Shown here one piece after another: positions 43,450 to 51,306 of a stretch of DNA of 64,000 nt. How positions within the stretch are numbered: the first letter of the stretch is position 1; each line of letters begins with the position of its first letter. This stretch comes from Bacteroidales bacterium. Lineage in GTDB: Bacteria; Bacteroidota; Bacteroidia; Bacteroidales; UBA932. The notes below the pieces were generated by a model that saw only the letters and a list, made by a program, of their open reading frames with translations, did not search any database and had not been told where the DNA came from. The position numbers and the translations under genes were made by a program. The stretch is from the NCBI GenBank assembly GCA_017428325.1, contig JAFRRA010000006.1, positions 124,001-188,000 of the forward strand, written 5' to 3'.

Positions 43450-43731
43450 ATGTCAGAGAAAGAGTACATAGAAGGTTTTTCAAATTACATCTTTTGGGAT
43501 ACGGACAGATTCTCAATAAATCTGAACGAGAATGCCCCTTATGTAGTCCAACGGGTACTGGAATACGGGCAAATCAACGATTGGAAGTTAATGCTGTCGT
43601 ATTATGGGCTTGACCGTATCGTTGAAATCACAAAGAAACTCCGCACTCTGGAACCTAAAGCCCTGTCCTTCATTTGCGCCATTTCTGACACTCCCAAAGA
43701 ACAGTTCCGATGCTACAATTCAAAACTATAG
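43450..43731 (+). CDS. DUF6922-like partner of AbiEii-type toxin (probable antitoxin)
   Basis: A 93-residue protein without signal peptide (MSEKEYIEGFSNYIFWDTDR, then YVVQRVLEYGQINDWKLMLS). The spacing of FWD, VLEYG and a C-terminal LSFICAIS resembles the short DUF6922-type proteins often encoded just before AbiEii nucleotidyltransferases in Bacteroidota. Its last 22 bases overlap the toxin gene, a common arrangement in toxin-antitoxin pairs. I chose the ATG at 43450 because earlier in-frame codons lie inside repeat R3. The antitoxin role is inferred from context. Confidence 0.7.
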   Translation: MSEKEYIEGFSNYIFWDTDRFSINLNENAPYVVQRVLEYGQINDWKLMLSYYGLDRIVEITKKLRTLEPKALSFICAISDTPKEQFRCYNSKL

Positions 43732-44318
43732 AACCAGGAACGCTAAAACTTCTAAAAGAGCTTCAGTCTTTGCACTTCCTTCAAGAGGCTCGTCTGGTAG
43801 GAGGAACAGCGCTGGCCCTCCAATTGGGGCATCGCAAATCCATAGATCTGGATTATTTCGGAAAGATAGATGTCGAGCCTGAGAGTCTTCGAAAGATACT
43901 TTCTGAAACGCATTCAATCACAATTGTACAGGAATCAAAGGATATCAATATCTATCTGATAGACGGTATTAAAGTGGATTTTGTCAATTACCGATATTCG
44001 TGGATAGATGCCCCCGTTAATGATAACGGTGTTGTGTTAGCAGGCATCAAGGATATTGCTGCAATGAAAATCAATGCTGTTATTGGTAGGGGCACAAAAA
44101 AGGATTTCATTGATCTGTTCTTTCTCCTTCGGCGATTTACTCTTCAGGAAATGCTGGATATGTATATTCAGAAGTACCCTGAGGGCTCTTTATTCATCGC
44201 GATGAAAAGTCTTTCTTATTTCGAGGATGCAGAAAGCGATCCTATGCCGGTAATGCTCTCGCCTGCTGATTGGAATACAGTAAAAGCCAAAATAAGAAAG
44301 GCGATAGCTAAATTGTAG
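43710..44318 (+). CDS. AbiEii/AbiGii-family nucleotidyltransferase toxin
   Basis: A 202-residue protein of the DNA polymerase beta-like nucleotidyltransferase superfamily. The GG motif is at residues 31-32 (VGGTALALQLGHR) and the two metal-binding aspartates at 46 and 48 (SIDLDYF), with further features in VDFVNYRYSW and the K-rich IGRGTKKDFIDLFFLL. Members of this family are toxins of type IV toxin-antitoxin and abortive-infection systems (AbiE). With the overlapping gene upstream it fills the cassette between R3 and R4 exactly: its stop is five bases before R4. Confidence 0.88.
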   Translation: MLQFKTIEPGTLKLLKELQSLHFLQEARLVGGTALALQLGHRKSIDLDYFGKIDVEPESLRKILSETHSITIVQESKDINIYLIDGIKVDFVNYRYSWIDAPVNDNGVVLAGIKDIAAMKINAVIGRGTKKDFIDLFFLLRRFTLQEMLDMYIQKYPEGSLFIAMKSLSYFEDAESDPMPVMLSPADWNTVKAKIRKAIAKL

Positions 44319-44320
44319 CT

Positions 44321-44391
44321 ATTCTATCAACCCAGGGAAAGGTCAAATGATAGTCTCCTGTGCTTCAATTTTGGCGACACATAGGCGACAG
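44321..44391. repeat. Island repeat R4
   Basis: CTATCA (44324-44329) pairs with TGATAG (44348-44353), then CTGTGCTTCAA and TTTTGGCGACA, CATA, GGCGACA (44369-44390). The tail seen in R3 is missing. Confidence 0.83.
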
Positions 44392-44459
44392 AATGAAGTG
44401 AGTTTTGATAGTAAAATCACTCACTGAAAGGGCCTCATTAATCTTCAATAACGTCGAGT

Positions 44460-44984
44460 TTAAGACTCCAATAATGCCTCGAGAACTCGCTCAAAGCTGT
44501 CATCAATCAATAAGACTTGCTCTCCGGCCTGTATAAAACCTTCCAAGCACCGTTTGTTATCTTCTTTCAGACCACACAAGGAACATTCAGAATCATCTAA
44601 ACGGGATTCTATGGCTGAACCATATCCCGTGATATCCTTGAAATGTTCATCAATGTAGCGACCGGTCATTGCAAGGCAGATGAACCGAATAGAAGATAGG
44701 TAATTCTCATCAAAGTCCCGACGCCAATCAAACGGGACATAGCAGCCTTCTACGATTAGATTCTGGCTGTTCTCTATAGCCGTCTTTATCATTTCCCTGA
44801 CAATGGGCCAAAGATATTCCATGAGAGCGTCATCATCCTTAGGAGTAAGAAAGGTGTTTCCACTGCGAATCAATCCCATTTTCAGATGGTCGATTGAGAG
44901 ATAGGGATACTTGTATTTCTCAAGCATCCGCTGCGCCAAAAGTGTTTTCCCCGTGTGTGAGGCTCCGGTAATTAGGATAATCAT
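44460..44984 (-). CDS. Small P-loop kinase-like protein (cassette gene)
   Basis: A 174-residue protein that begins MIILITGASHTGKTLLAQRM, a Walker A loop (GASHTGKT, residues 7-14). Further features are the NLIVEGCYVPFDWR strand-loop and an Arg-containing lid region near FICLAMTGRY. This is the plan of small nucleotide or metabolite kinases and of zeta-like toxins. In-frame codons upstream come from repeat R5 (reading MSPKLE) and are not part of the gene. It lies alone between R4 and R5. Whether it is a resistance, toxin or metabolic kinase cannot be told. Confidence 0.75.
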   Translation of the reverse strand: MIILITGASHTGKTLLAQRMLEKYKYPYLSIDHLKMGLIRSGNTFLTPKDDDALMEYLWPIVREMIKTAIENSQNLIVEGCYVPFDWRRDFDENYLSSIRFICLAMTGRYIDEHFKDITGYGSAIESRLDDSECSLCGLKEDNKRCLEGFIQAGEQVLLIDDSFERVLEALLES

Positions 44985-45045
44985 TCTTGGTCTAATAATA
45001 CGTTTATAGCAATCTCTCCTATGGTCAGATGTAAAGATACTCTGT

Positions 45046-45190
45046 TTTAAGAAAAGGCCAAAATCTATCAATCCAGGGAAGTGTCCGTTGATAGTCTCCA
45101 CTTGCTCTAATTTTGGCGACACATAGGCGACAGTATTGGAAAAAAAAACCCATTTTGCAGGATTTTTGGGGTGAATGGGATGAGTGGGAG
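45046..45190. repeat. Island repeat R5
   Basis: CTATCAA (45065-45071) pairs with TTGATAG (45088-45094), followed by TTTTGGCGACA, CATA, GGCGACA (45111-45132) and the GGATTTTTGGGGTGAATGGG tail (45160-45179). Confidence 0.85.
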
Positions 45191-45252
45191 AATAGGAACG
45201 ACAATCTCTATTATCGTTTCCTAGTATGATTCACTCTTTCAAAAATATACCG

Positions 45253-45260
45253 TATCTTTG
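45253..45260 (+). promoter_or_regulatory. TATCTTTG promoter element
   Basis: TATCTTTG precedes the membrane protein gene at 45351 by 90 bases. The leader holds a small GGAAA/TTTCC hairpin and no other feature. The gap from 44985 to 45350 otherwise contains only R5. Confidence 0.45.
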
Positions 45261-45350
45261 AACTTGTACAAAAGGAGCGGAAAGGCATTTCCTTTGACAA
45301 GAAGCAACTTAGAGTCAGCATCAGAAAATAACTCATAGAAATTCAAGGCG

Positions 45351-45797
45351 ATGAGTGAAATCAAGGCAAGACATATCATATATGTTTATCTGATAGGTGC
45401 TTTCTTTTACACCATCGCAGGGATAGTGGCAAGCCTATTAGCAGAAGAAAATGGAGCGGCAGTTTTTCAACTTTTCATGTTGGTTGGTACTTTTTTCTGG
45501 TCTCCTATCGTCACAGTATCCATAGTTCTCCCCGTTGCCTTTAACAAGAAATACCTGTTATATCGTAAATTCTGGTTTGTTTTGTTGAGTTGTGGGCTAT
45601 TCCAGGCTCTTGTATTGCTGATGGGATTATTGTATCAGTCTCTGGGAAAAATCGGAGCACTCCCATCATTTTGTTATTATTACAACGGTATCACAATGCG
45701 TACTAAAGATAGTATCGAGGCTTTTATCCAATATCCGGTTTCTGCATTGTTGTTATTTGCGTTTTCGCTTCTGTTCAATAAGTTCCATTTACGATAA
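45351..45797 (+). CDS. Four-helix membrane protein (cassette gene)
   Basis: A 148-residue hydrophobic protein with four predicted helices (about residues 8-28, 34-58, 70-92 and 124-143), an N-terminal charged MSEIKARH and a short C-terminal KFHLR. No family is recognised. Small membrane proteins of this size occur as immunity or abortive-infection factors, but nothing in the sequence proves this. It is the only gene between R5 and R6. Confidence 0.65.
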   Translation: MSEIKARHIIYVYLIGAFFYTIAGIVASLLAEENGAAVFQLFMLVGTFFWSPIVTVSIVLPVAFNKKYLLYRKFWFVLLSCGLFQALVLLMGLLYQSLGKIGALPSFCYYYNGITMRTKDSIEAFIQYPVSALLLFAFSLLFNKFHLR

Positions 45798-45802
45798 TAT
45801 GC

Positions 45803-45925
45803 TTTTCAGGATTTTTGGGGTGATTGGGAAGAGTGGGAGAAGATGATAGAGAAAACTGCAAAATCCTTGTTCTATTGGCCTGGAATGGGGATTTTAGATA
45901 GGAAAAGGGATTGCCAGGTCAGGTG
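45803..45925. repeat. Island repeat R6 (tail only)
   Basis: Lacks the hairpin and GGCGACA core but keeps the tail: TTTTCAGGATTTTTGGGGTG (45803-45822), GGGAAGAGTGGGAG, the AAAATCC/GGGGATTTT hairpin (45860-45895) and the first 25 bases of the 59-bp att repeat (45901-45925). Confidence 0.8.
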
Positions 45926-46485
45926 GAAATGTGTGGAGAATTTATCGTTTTAGCTTCGAATTTTGGAGTGTTTAATATATTCAATACCAAGATACCATTA
46001 TGCTTATTATAAACCTCAAGATTTTTAACTAGATATGAATCATTCCCTCTTATTTGATGAAATCTAATATCAAATCCGTAAGTGGGTTCTGTACCACATC
46101 TGATATATTCATAGGATAGAATAATTGAAAATTCATTTCTATATTGCCTCATTAACTCAGAAAGAGCATATATGTATGTAAGAGCAATATTAATGGTTCT
46201 AGAAACAGATAGGTCGTCATTTTGTGCAGAGATAAATATTTCGCTGTTTGAAGCTTCATTACCTATAGTATCGTCTATTGAATAAGTAAGGGCAAATTGT
46301 CTGTTGTATTTATATGTCCAACAGCCTTTTGCATATTTATCTTTTCGTTTGACTATGCCTCTTTTTAGGTATTTTAGTATTTCCTTAGGAATTTCTACAT
46401 TTGGATTAATCCTGTAATCTATATTGTATTTCCTAAAGAAATTGCACATTCTTGAATTTAACTCAAAACGAATTATCTTATCCAT
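45919..46485 (-). CDS. Hypothetical protein (cassette gene)
   Basis: A 188-residue protein with no signal peptide, strongly A+T-rich and rich in Asn, Ile and Tyr. It opens MDKIIRFELNSRMCNFFRKY; a TTG two codons earlier is a weaker start. The pattern alternates helices and strands (FALTYSIDDTIG, SRTINIALTYIYALSELMRQ). No family is recognised. Its 3' end reaches into repeat R6. Confidence 0.6.
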   Translation of the reverse strand: MDKIIRFELNSRMCNFFRKYNIDYRINPNVEIPKEILKYLKRGIVKRKDKYAKGCWTYKYNRQFALTYSIDDTIGNEASNSEIFISAQNDDLSVSRTINIALTYIYALSELMRQYRNEFSIILSYEYIRCGTEPTYGFDIRFHQIRGNDSYLVKNLEVYNKHNGILVLNILNTPKFEAKTINSPHIST

Positions 46486-46539
46486 ATCCAAGATGCTTGT
46501 TTTCGTATTCCTATTTTGATCGAAAAGTCCTTAAATAGC

Positions 46540-47076
46540 CTAGAAGGAAGTATTAAGAACAAGGTCTGGCAAGAGGTGTTCCAGGAAATACTGCTTGGCT
46601 TTATTCTCGTAAAAATGAGCATACCACCCATCCTTTGACATTGAGATGGAAGCAAAACCTTCATACCATTTCTTTGTCTGTTCTGTTGGTTTAGTCTTGC
46701 CCAAGTATCGCTTTAAGTCCTTTCTAATTGGATAGAGAACAATGGCATATACCCCACTCCCTTTGACTACATATCCTTGTACGTTATCCCTGGGATTGTA
46801 CTTTCTCAGCCAGATGTGAGTAATTAAACCTGTTTTCTCATCGGGGAACTTTTGCAAGGCATTCCTTATTTCTTCTGGAGATGCGGGGAAGAAATAATCC
46901 CTGGAAGGATTCTCTGCCATAAGGATAGGTATTTCTTCAAACTTGGAAGGTGCTGATATTGAGTGAAAGCGTTTATGGATATTGTCTTTGAGTTTTGGAC
47001 GCATCCTTCCTCCCATAATGTCTCCGAATGTCCTGCTTTTTTTCCAAGCTGTCTGTTTCCTGTTCAAATAAGACAT
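46540..47076 (-). CDS. Hypothetical protein, probably truncated (cassette gene)
   Basis: A 178-residue cytoplasmic protein: a basic N-terminus (MSYLNRKQTAWKKSRTFGDI), a conserved-looking core (THIWLRKYNPRDNVQGYVV, then GVYAIVLYPIRKDLKRYLG) and an abrupt end at YFLEHLLPDLVLNTSF. The core reads like an intact domain, but the last residues look out of register, as though a longer C-terminal part has been lost by deletion or frameshift. No family is assigned with confidence. It precedes the 45919 gene on the same strand. Confidence 0.6.
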   Translation of the reverse strand: MSYLNRKQTAWKKSRTFGDIMGGRMRPKLKDNIHKRFHSISAPSKFEEIPILMAENPSRDYFFPASPEEIRNALQKFPDEKTGLITHIWLRKYNPRDNVQGYVVKGSGVYAIVLYPIRKDLKRYLGKTKPTEQTKKWYEGFASISMSKDGWYAHFYENKAKQYFLEHLLPDLVLNTSF

Positions 47077-47117
47077 ATCTGTTTCAAGCTATCTACACAA
47101 AAGTAGCAAACAAATTC

Positions 47118-47125
47118 TATCTTTG
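47118..47125 (+). promoter_or_regulatory. TATCTTTG promoter element
   Basis: TATCTTTG lies 38 bases before the ATG at 47163. Confidence 0.45.
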
Positions 47126-47162
47126 TGCTAACTGGTGCATAATTGAACTACCCTCAACAGAA

Positions 47163-47918
47163 ATGAGACAACTATCAAGAATAATTATTGTTGTTATCGC
47201 CTTGATATTCTTTGGTTTCAGCAACAAGTCATACTCTCAGACAATTGACGTAAAAAAGATGTCAATATATTTTACTTATTATCCTGGGGGATATGCCCTT
47301 GCGACAGGATATGTGTCTTTTATGAACCAAGATTCTGTGTTCAGACGTAAAGAGTATCGTGGAGAAAACGAGCAGTTGTTTATACCTGATTCTATCAACG
47401 CTCAATCGCTGAGAAAACTATTTGATACTGTACGAAATAACCACAAAAAACTATCCGATGTCTTCAAAATAACTGAAGAAGATTATGAAGAATACAGAAA
47501 GGGTCTTGACAGTATTTCAAAAGATGACACTTTTTTTATTATACCTGATTTTATTCTTCGGGAGAAAGGATATGATGAGAAATCTTTTAAGGCATTGAAG
47601 TATAGTGACTTTATAATGCCCGATTACAGGTATTTACTTATATTGAATAGTGATTCCAAATATCTTCTTGAGGGTGGTTTAGTTATAAGAATCACAATAA
47701 TTGACAGCGAGTATAATATTATAAAGATCCAGCCTTTGACTTATCATGAAGGCACTCCTTGGGTATGTAGTCTTGAGAACGGTAATACTTATTATATTGA
47801 CAATAATACTGTTATCACTTTTTTGAAAGAGAACAGATTAGATCATATCCCTTTTTTTCTTGAAAGGTTCTATTTGATGTTCAAGATTGCCGAGAAACTC
47901 ATTGATGGAAAGTACTGA
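47163..47918 (+). CDS. Secreted protein of unknown function (cassette gene)
   Basis: A 251-residue protein with signal peptide (MRQLSRIIIVVIALIFFGFS ending SYSQ). The mature part is acidic, with YFTYYPGGYALATGYVSFM near its start and a helical C-terminus (DHIPFFLERFYLMFKIAEKL). No domain is recognised. The stop is 14 bases before the start of R7. It is the third gene between R6 and R7, and faces the other two. Confidence 0.65.
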   Translation: MRQLSRIIIVVIALIFFGFSNKSYSQTIDVKKMSIYFTYYPGGYALATGYVSFMNQDSVFRRKEYRGENEQLFIPDSINAQSLRKLFDTVRNNHKKLSDVFKITEEDYEEYRKGLDSISKDDTFFIIPDFILREKGYDEKSFKALKYSDFIMPDYRYLLILNSDSKYLLEGGLVIRITIIDSEYNIIKIQPLTYHEGTPWVCSLENGNTYYIDNNTVITFLKENRLDHIPFFLERFYLMFKIAEKLIDGKY

Positions 47919-47931
47919 GACCTTATCCGCG

Positions 47932-48102
47932 TCCCCTTTATTGATAGTCTTCTGTGCTTCAGTTTTGGCGACACATAGGCGACAGAATTGGAAAAAATCC
48001 CCCTTTTTTCAGGAGTTTTGGGGATTCTATCAAGATTGAATAATAAGACTGGAATTGATGCAAAATCCTTGTCACAGGTGTCTATAAAGGGGATTTTACA
48101 AA
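47932..48102. repeat. Island repeat R7
   Basis: TTGATAGTCTTCTGTGCTTC, then TTTTGGCGACA, CATA, GGCGACA (47963-47984), the GGAAAAAATCCCCC and TTTTTCAGGAGTTTTGGGG tail, and the AAAATCC/GGATTTT hairpin. Only the right arm of the CTATCAA hairpin remains. It runs directly into the 59-bp att repeat. Confidence 0.85.
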
Positions 48103-48161
48103 GGAAAAGGGATTGCCAGGTCAGGTGTTAATCTGCTTGACAATCCCCTGTTGTGGGCCCA
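48103..48161. repeat. Right copy of 59-bp direct repeat overlapping the tRNA 3' end
   Basis: Identical to 40467-40525. It contains the tRNA terminator (GGGATTG 48109-48115 with CAATCCC 48141-48147; TTTTCC follows on the minus strand) and the final eight bases of the tRNA gene. Confidence 0.87.
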
Positions 48162-48227
48162 CCAGGGCATGATCCTGGGACCCCCTGATTATGAGTCAGG
48201 TGCTCTAACCAACTGAGCTATGAGCCC
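48154..48227 (-). tRNA. tRNA with anticodon CAU (Met or lysidine-type Ile2)
   Basis: A 74-base cloverleaf: acceptor GGGCTCA with TGGGCCC (one U-G pair), D-arm GCTC-AGTTGGTTA-GAGC, anticodon arm CCTGA-CTCATAA-TCAGG, and a 5-bp T-stem CCAGG/CCTGG. The T-loop reads ATCATGC in place of the usual TTCGANN. It is not an initiator type by its acceptor pairs. Elongator Met and Ile2 cannot be separated by eye. CCA is not encoded. The 3' end is the presumed attachment site of the island. Confidence 0.82.
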
Positions 48228-48259
48228 CAATCCAGCGGACAGGTTCCGCTATCCGAATG

Positions 48260-48267
48260 CAAAGGTA
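48260..48267 (-). promoter_or_regulatory. TACCTTTG promoter element of the CAU tRNA
   Basis: TACCTTTG on the minus strand lies 33 bases before the tRNA 5' end, so the tRNA can be expressed apart from the str operon upstream. Confidence 0.5.
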
Positions 48268-48327
48268 AAGATTTTTTTACTTTACCAGCATCCTTATTTG
48301 ACAAGAAATCTGGCTAGTTAACTAGCA

Positions 48328-48633
48328 TCAGACTTTGATCTCAACTTCCACACCGCTCGGAAGTTCAAGCTTCATCAAGGCGTCAACAGTCTTGGCTGAA
48401 GATGAATAGATGTCCAGAAGACGGCAGAAAGAATTGAGCTCGAACTGCTCTCTGGCCTTCTTGTTAACGAAGGTAGAGCGGTTAACGGTGAAAATCTTCT
48501 TGCTGGTCGGAAGTGGAATAGGACCGCTTACGATTGCACCTGTAGCCTTTACAGTCTCAACGATGCGTGCTGCTGACTTGTCAACCAGAGCGTGATCGTA
48601 TGACTTAAGTTTAATTCTAATCTTTTGGCTCAT
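48328..48633 (-). CDS. rpsJ: 30S ribosomal protein S10
   Basis: A 101-residue protein beginning [20 protein letters not shown], with the S10 signature [19 protein letters not shown] and the terminal VEVEIKV. It assembles into the 30S head and also acts as NusE in antitermination. It is the last gene of the str operon here. In many Bacteroidota it is followed by rplC and the large S10 operon, but here a tRNA and the accessory island follow. Confidence 0.97.
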   Translation of the reverse strand: MSQKIRIKLKSYDHALVDKSAARIVETVKATGAIVSGPIPLPTSKKIFTVNRSTFVNKKAREQFELNSFCRLLDIYSSSAKTVDALMKLELPSGVEVEIKV

Positions 48634-48669
48634 TTTTATCTATTTTTAAATATTATCAGTTATCGACGA

Positions 48670-50784
48670 TCAGTCCTCATCATCCAGGAATCTTGTTCCG
48701 GCCTTGTCAATGATTTCCTTGGCAAGGTTGGAAGGAAGCTCTGCATAATGAGAGAATTCCATTGTACTTGTAGCTCTACCGGAAGAAAGTGTACGGAGAA
48801 CGGTCACATAGCCGAACTGCTCGCTGAGAGGAACCTTGGCCTTGATGATCCTGGCCCCGCCGCGGGAGTCCATATTGGTTATCTGTCCCCTTCTCTTGTT
48901 GAGGTCTCCGATGACGTCTCCCATATACTCTTCAGGTGTAACCACCTCAAGGGCCATGATAGGTTCCATCAGCACCGGAGCTGCCTTTCTGGCGGCTTTG
49001 CGGAACGCCTGACGGGCGCAGATCTCAAAGGAGAGCTGGTCTGAATCCACAGGGTGGAAACTTCCGTCCTTGAGGACAACCTTCATTGAGGTAACCTCGT
49101 ATCCGGCCAAAGGACCGTTCTGCATTGCTGCCTTGAAGCCCTTCTCGACTGCTGGGATGAACTCTCTAGGAACATTTCCGCCCTTGACCTCATCCACAAA
49201 CTGCAATCCTGTAACTCCTTCGTCTGCAGGACCGAGCTCTACAATGATATCCGCAAATTTTCCGCGGCCACCCGTCTGCTTCTTGAAGACCTCTCTGTGC
49301 TGGACAGTCTGCGTAACAGCCTCCTTGTAGTTCACCTGAGGTGCACCCTGGTTGATCTCCACGCCAAACTCTCTCTTCAGACGGTCTACAAGAATCTCCA
49401 GATGGAGCTCGCCCATTCCACTGATGATGGTCTGGCCGGTCTCCTGGTCTGACTTGACGGTGAAGGTAGGATCTTCCTCAGCGAGTTTGCCGAGAGCGAT
49501 GCCGAGCTTGTCAAGGTCTCCCTGGGTCTTTGGCTCCACTGCCAGTCCGATAACCGGATCAGGGAACACCATAGACTCGAGCACTATAGGATGCTTCTCC
49601 TCGCATACGGTATCACCGGTATGGAGGTCCTTGAACCCTACAACTCCGCAGATGTCTCCAGCCTCTACAAAATCTATAGGATTCTGCTTGTTAGAGTGCA
49701 TCTGGTAGAGTCTTGTAACTCTCTCCTTCTTGCCGCTTCTTGTGTTAAGTACATACGAACCTGCATCCAGACGGCCAGAGTAGGCTCTCATATAGGCCAG
49801 CCTTCCGACAAACGGATCCGTAGCAATCTTGAATACAAGACCGCAGAACGGCTCGCTTGCCATAGGCTTTCTTTCAGCCTCCTCGTTTGTCCTTGGGTTG
49901 GTACCCTTTACATTGCCCTTGTCCAGAGGACTAGGCAGATACCTTACCACGGCATCCAGTAGGAACTGAACGCCCTTGTTCTTGAAGGAAGAACCGCAGC
50001 AGATAGGAACCAGCTCCATGGAAATGGTACCCTTCCTTATTGCTGCAATGATCTCCTCTTTGGTAATCGTCTGGGGATCGTCGAAATATTTCTGCATCAG
50101 AGCCTCGTCAAACTCTGCTGCGGTCTCGAGGAGGTTGTTTCTCCACTCTTCCGCCTCATCGACGAGCTCTGCAGGAATATCCTTTATCTCGTAATTTACA
50201 AGCTCCTTGTTGTCCGTATCGTAGAAGTAAGCCTTCATGTCGATAAGGTCAATGATGCCCTGGAACTTCTCTTCCGCTCCGATAGGAAGGCAGATAGGAA
50301 CCGGATGGGCTCCGAGCTTGTTCTTGATGTCATCTACTACGCCCATGAAGTCTGCACCTACACGGTCCATCTTGTTTACATAGGCGATCTTTGGAACACT
50401 GTACTTGTCTGCCTGTCTCCAGACGGTCTCGCTCTGAGGCTGGACACGTCCTACAGCGCAGAAAGTCGCAACCGTACCGTCCAGAACACGCAGAGATCTC
50501 TCCACCTCTACAGTGAAGTCCACGTGGCCCGGAGTGTCGATAAGGTTGATCTGGTATTTTTCACTGTTGTAGTGCCAGAATGCAGTGGTAGCGGCAGAAG
50601 TGATGGTAATACCTCTCTCCTGCTCCTCCACCATCCAGTCCATTGTGGCCGCACCGTCGTGAACCTCACCAATCTTGTGAGTCTTACCAGTGTAGTAAAG
50701 GATTCTTTCAGATGTGGTTGTTTTACCGGCATCTATGTGAGCCATGATGCCGATGTTTCTAGTATATTTGAGATCTCTAGCCAT
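48670..50784 (-). CDS. fusA: Elongation factor G
   Basis: A 704-residue translational GTPase that drives ribosomal translocation. G1 is [16 protein letters not shown]3 DTPGHVDF and G4 NKMDRVGAD, followed by the EF-G domains II-V with the domain IV tip region [17 protein letters not shown]. Length and synteny (between rpsG and rpsJ) mark it as the housekeeping copy. Confidence 0.97.
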   Translation of the reverse strand: MARDLKYTRNIGIMAHIDAGKTTTSERILYYTGKTHKIGEVHDGAATMDWMVEEQERGITITSAATTAFWHYNSEKYQINLIDTPGHVDFTVEVERSLRVLDGTVATFCAVGRVQPQSETVWRQADKYSVPKIAYVNKMDRVGADFMGVVDDIKNKLGAHPVPICLPIGAEEKFQGIIDLIDMKAYFYDTDNKELVNYEIKDIPAELVDEAEEWRNNLLETAAEFDEALMQKYFDDPQTITKEEIIAAIRKGTISMELVPICCGSSFKNKGVQFLLDAVVRYLPSPLDKGNVKGTNPRTNEEAERKPMASEPFCGLVFKIATDPFVGRLAYMRAYSGRLDAGSYVLNTRSGKKERVTRLYQMHSNKQNPIDFVEAGDICGVVGFKDLHTGDTVCEEKHPIVLESMVFPDPVIGLAVEPKTQGDLDKLGIALGKLAEEDPTFTVKSDQETGQTIISGMGELHLEILVDRLKREFGVEINQGAPQVNYKEAVTQTVQHREVFKKQTGGRGKFADIIVELGPADEGVTGLQFVDEVKGGNVPREFIPAVEKGFKAAMQNGPLAGYEVTSMKVVLKDGSFHPVDSDQLSFEICARQAFRKAARKAAPVLMEPIMALEVVTPEEYMGDVIGDLNKRRGQITNMDSRGGARIIKAKVPLSEQFGYVTVLRTLSSGRATSTMEFSHYAELPSNLAKEIIDKAGTRFLDDED

Positions 50785-50802
50785 CTAGTTTTCTCCTACA
50801 TA

Positions 50803-51279
50803 CTAAAAACGGAAATGAGCGAATGCCTTGTTGGCCTCAGCCATCTTGTGCATATCCTCTTTTCTCTTGAAGGCACCACCTTCGTTATTGTATGCTGCCA
50901 TTATCTCCGCCGCTAACTTTTCAGCCATCGACTTGCCCGGTCTCTTGCGAGCATAGAGAATCATGTTCTTCATACTCAGCGATATCTTTCTCTCCGGGCG
51001 CACTTCCGTCGGAACCTGGAAATTGGCGCCACCGACTCTGCGGCTCTTTACCTCGATCTGCGGGGTAACGTTCTCAAGCGCTTTCTTCCAAATTTCCATA
51101 GGAGCCTTGCCAGAATCTTTCATCTTCTCGCCGATCATGTCGATAGAATCGTAAAAAATAGCGTAAGCGATACTCTTCTTCCCCTGCAACATAAGGTTGT
51201 TCACGAAACGGGTAACCATTACATCGTGATACTTTGGATCTGGAAGTAGAATCCTCTTTTTAGGCTTTGCTTTTCTCAT
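50803..51279 (-). CDS. rpsG: 30S ribosomal protein S7
   Basis: A 158-residue protein beginning [20 protein letters not shown] and containing [16 protein letters not shown] and [17 protein letters not shown]. It nucleates assembly of the 30S head and in many bacteria regulates its own operon. It lies 27 bp after rpsL and 18 bp before fusA. Confidence 0.97.
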   Translation of the reverse strand: MRKAKPKKRILLPDPKYHDVMVTRFVNNLMLQGKKSIAYAIFYDSIDMIGEKMKDSGKAPMEIWKKALENVTPQIEVKSRRVGGANFQVPTEVRPERKISLSMKNMILYARKRPGKSMAEKLAAEIMAAYNNEGGAFKRKEDMHKMAEANKAFAHFRF

Positions 51280-51306
51280 TTTGGAAATGTTTTAAAAATT
51301 GATGAC

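Noticed and set aside
43317-43613. 98-codon plus-strand frame over R3 (WRHIGDRFGKNPPFF)
   Set aside because: It translates the repeat itself and then runs out of frame through the DUF6922-like gene; no initiation signal.
45228-45332. Short plus-strand frame reading ELVQKERKGISFDKKQ before the membrane protein gene
   Set aside because: It has no ATG, begins in a promoter element and lacks support; it may be a remnant of an older cassette gene but cannot be shown to be one.
39208-47984. Island repeats as classical integron attC sites
   Set aside because: The hairpin arms (CTATCAAC/GTTGATAG) do not fit RYYYAAC and GTTRRRY, the units are not about 60-140 bp imperfect palindromes of the attC kind, genes face both ways, and no IntI-like gene is visible.
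39192-48161. Island repeats as a CRISPR array
   Set aside because: Repeat units are long, divergent and spaced by hundreds to thousands of bases that hold genes; there are no uniform 30-40 bp spacers and no cas genes.
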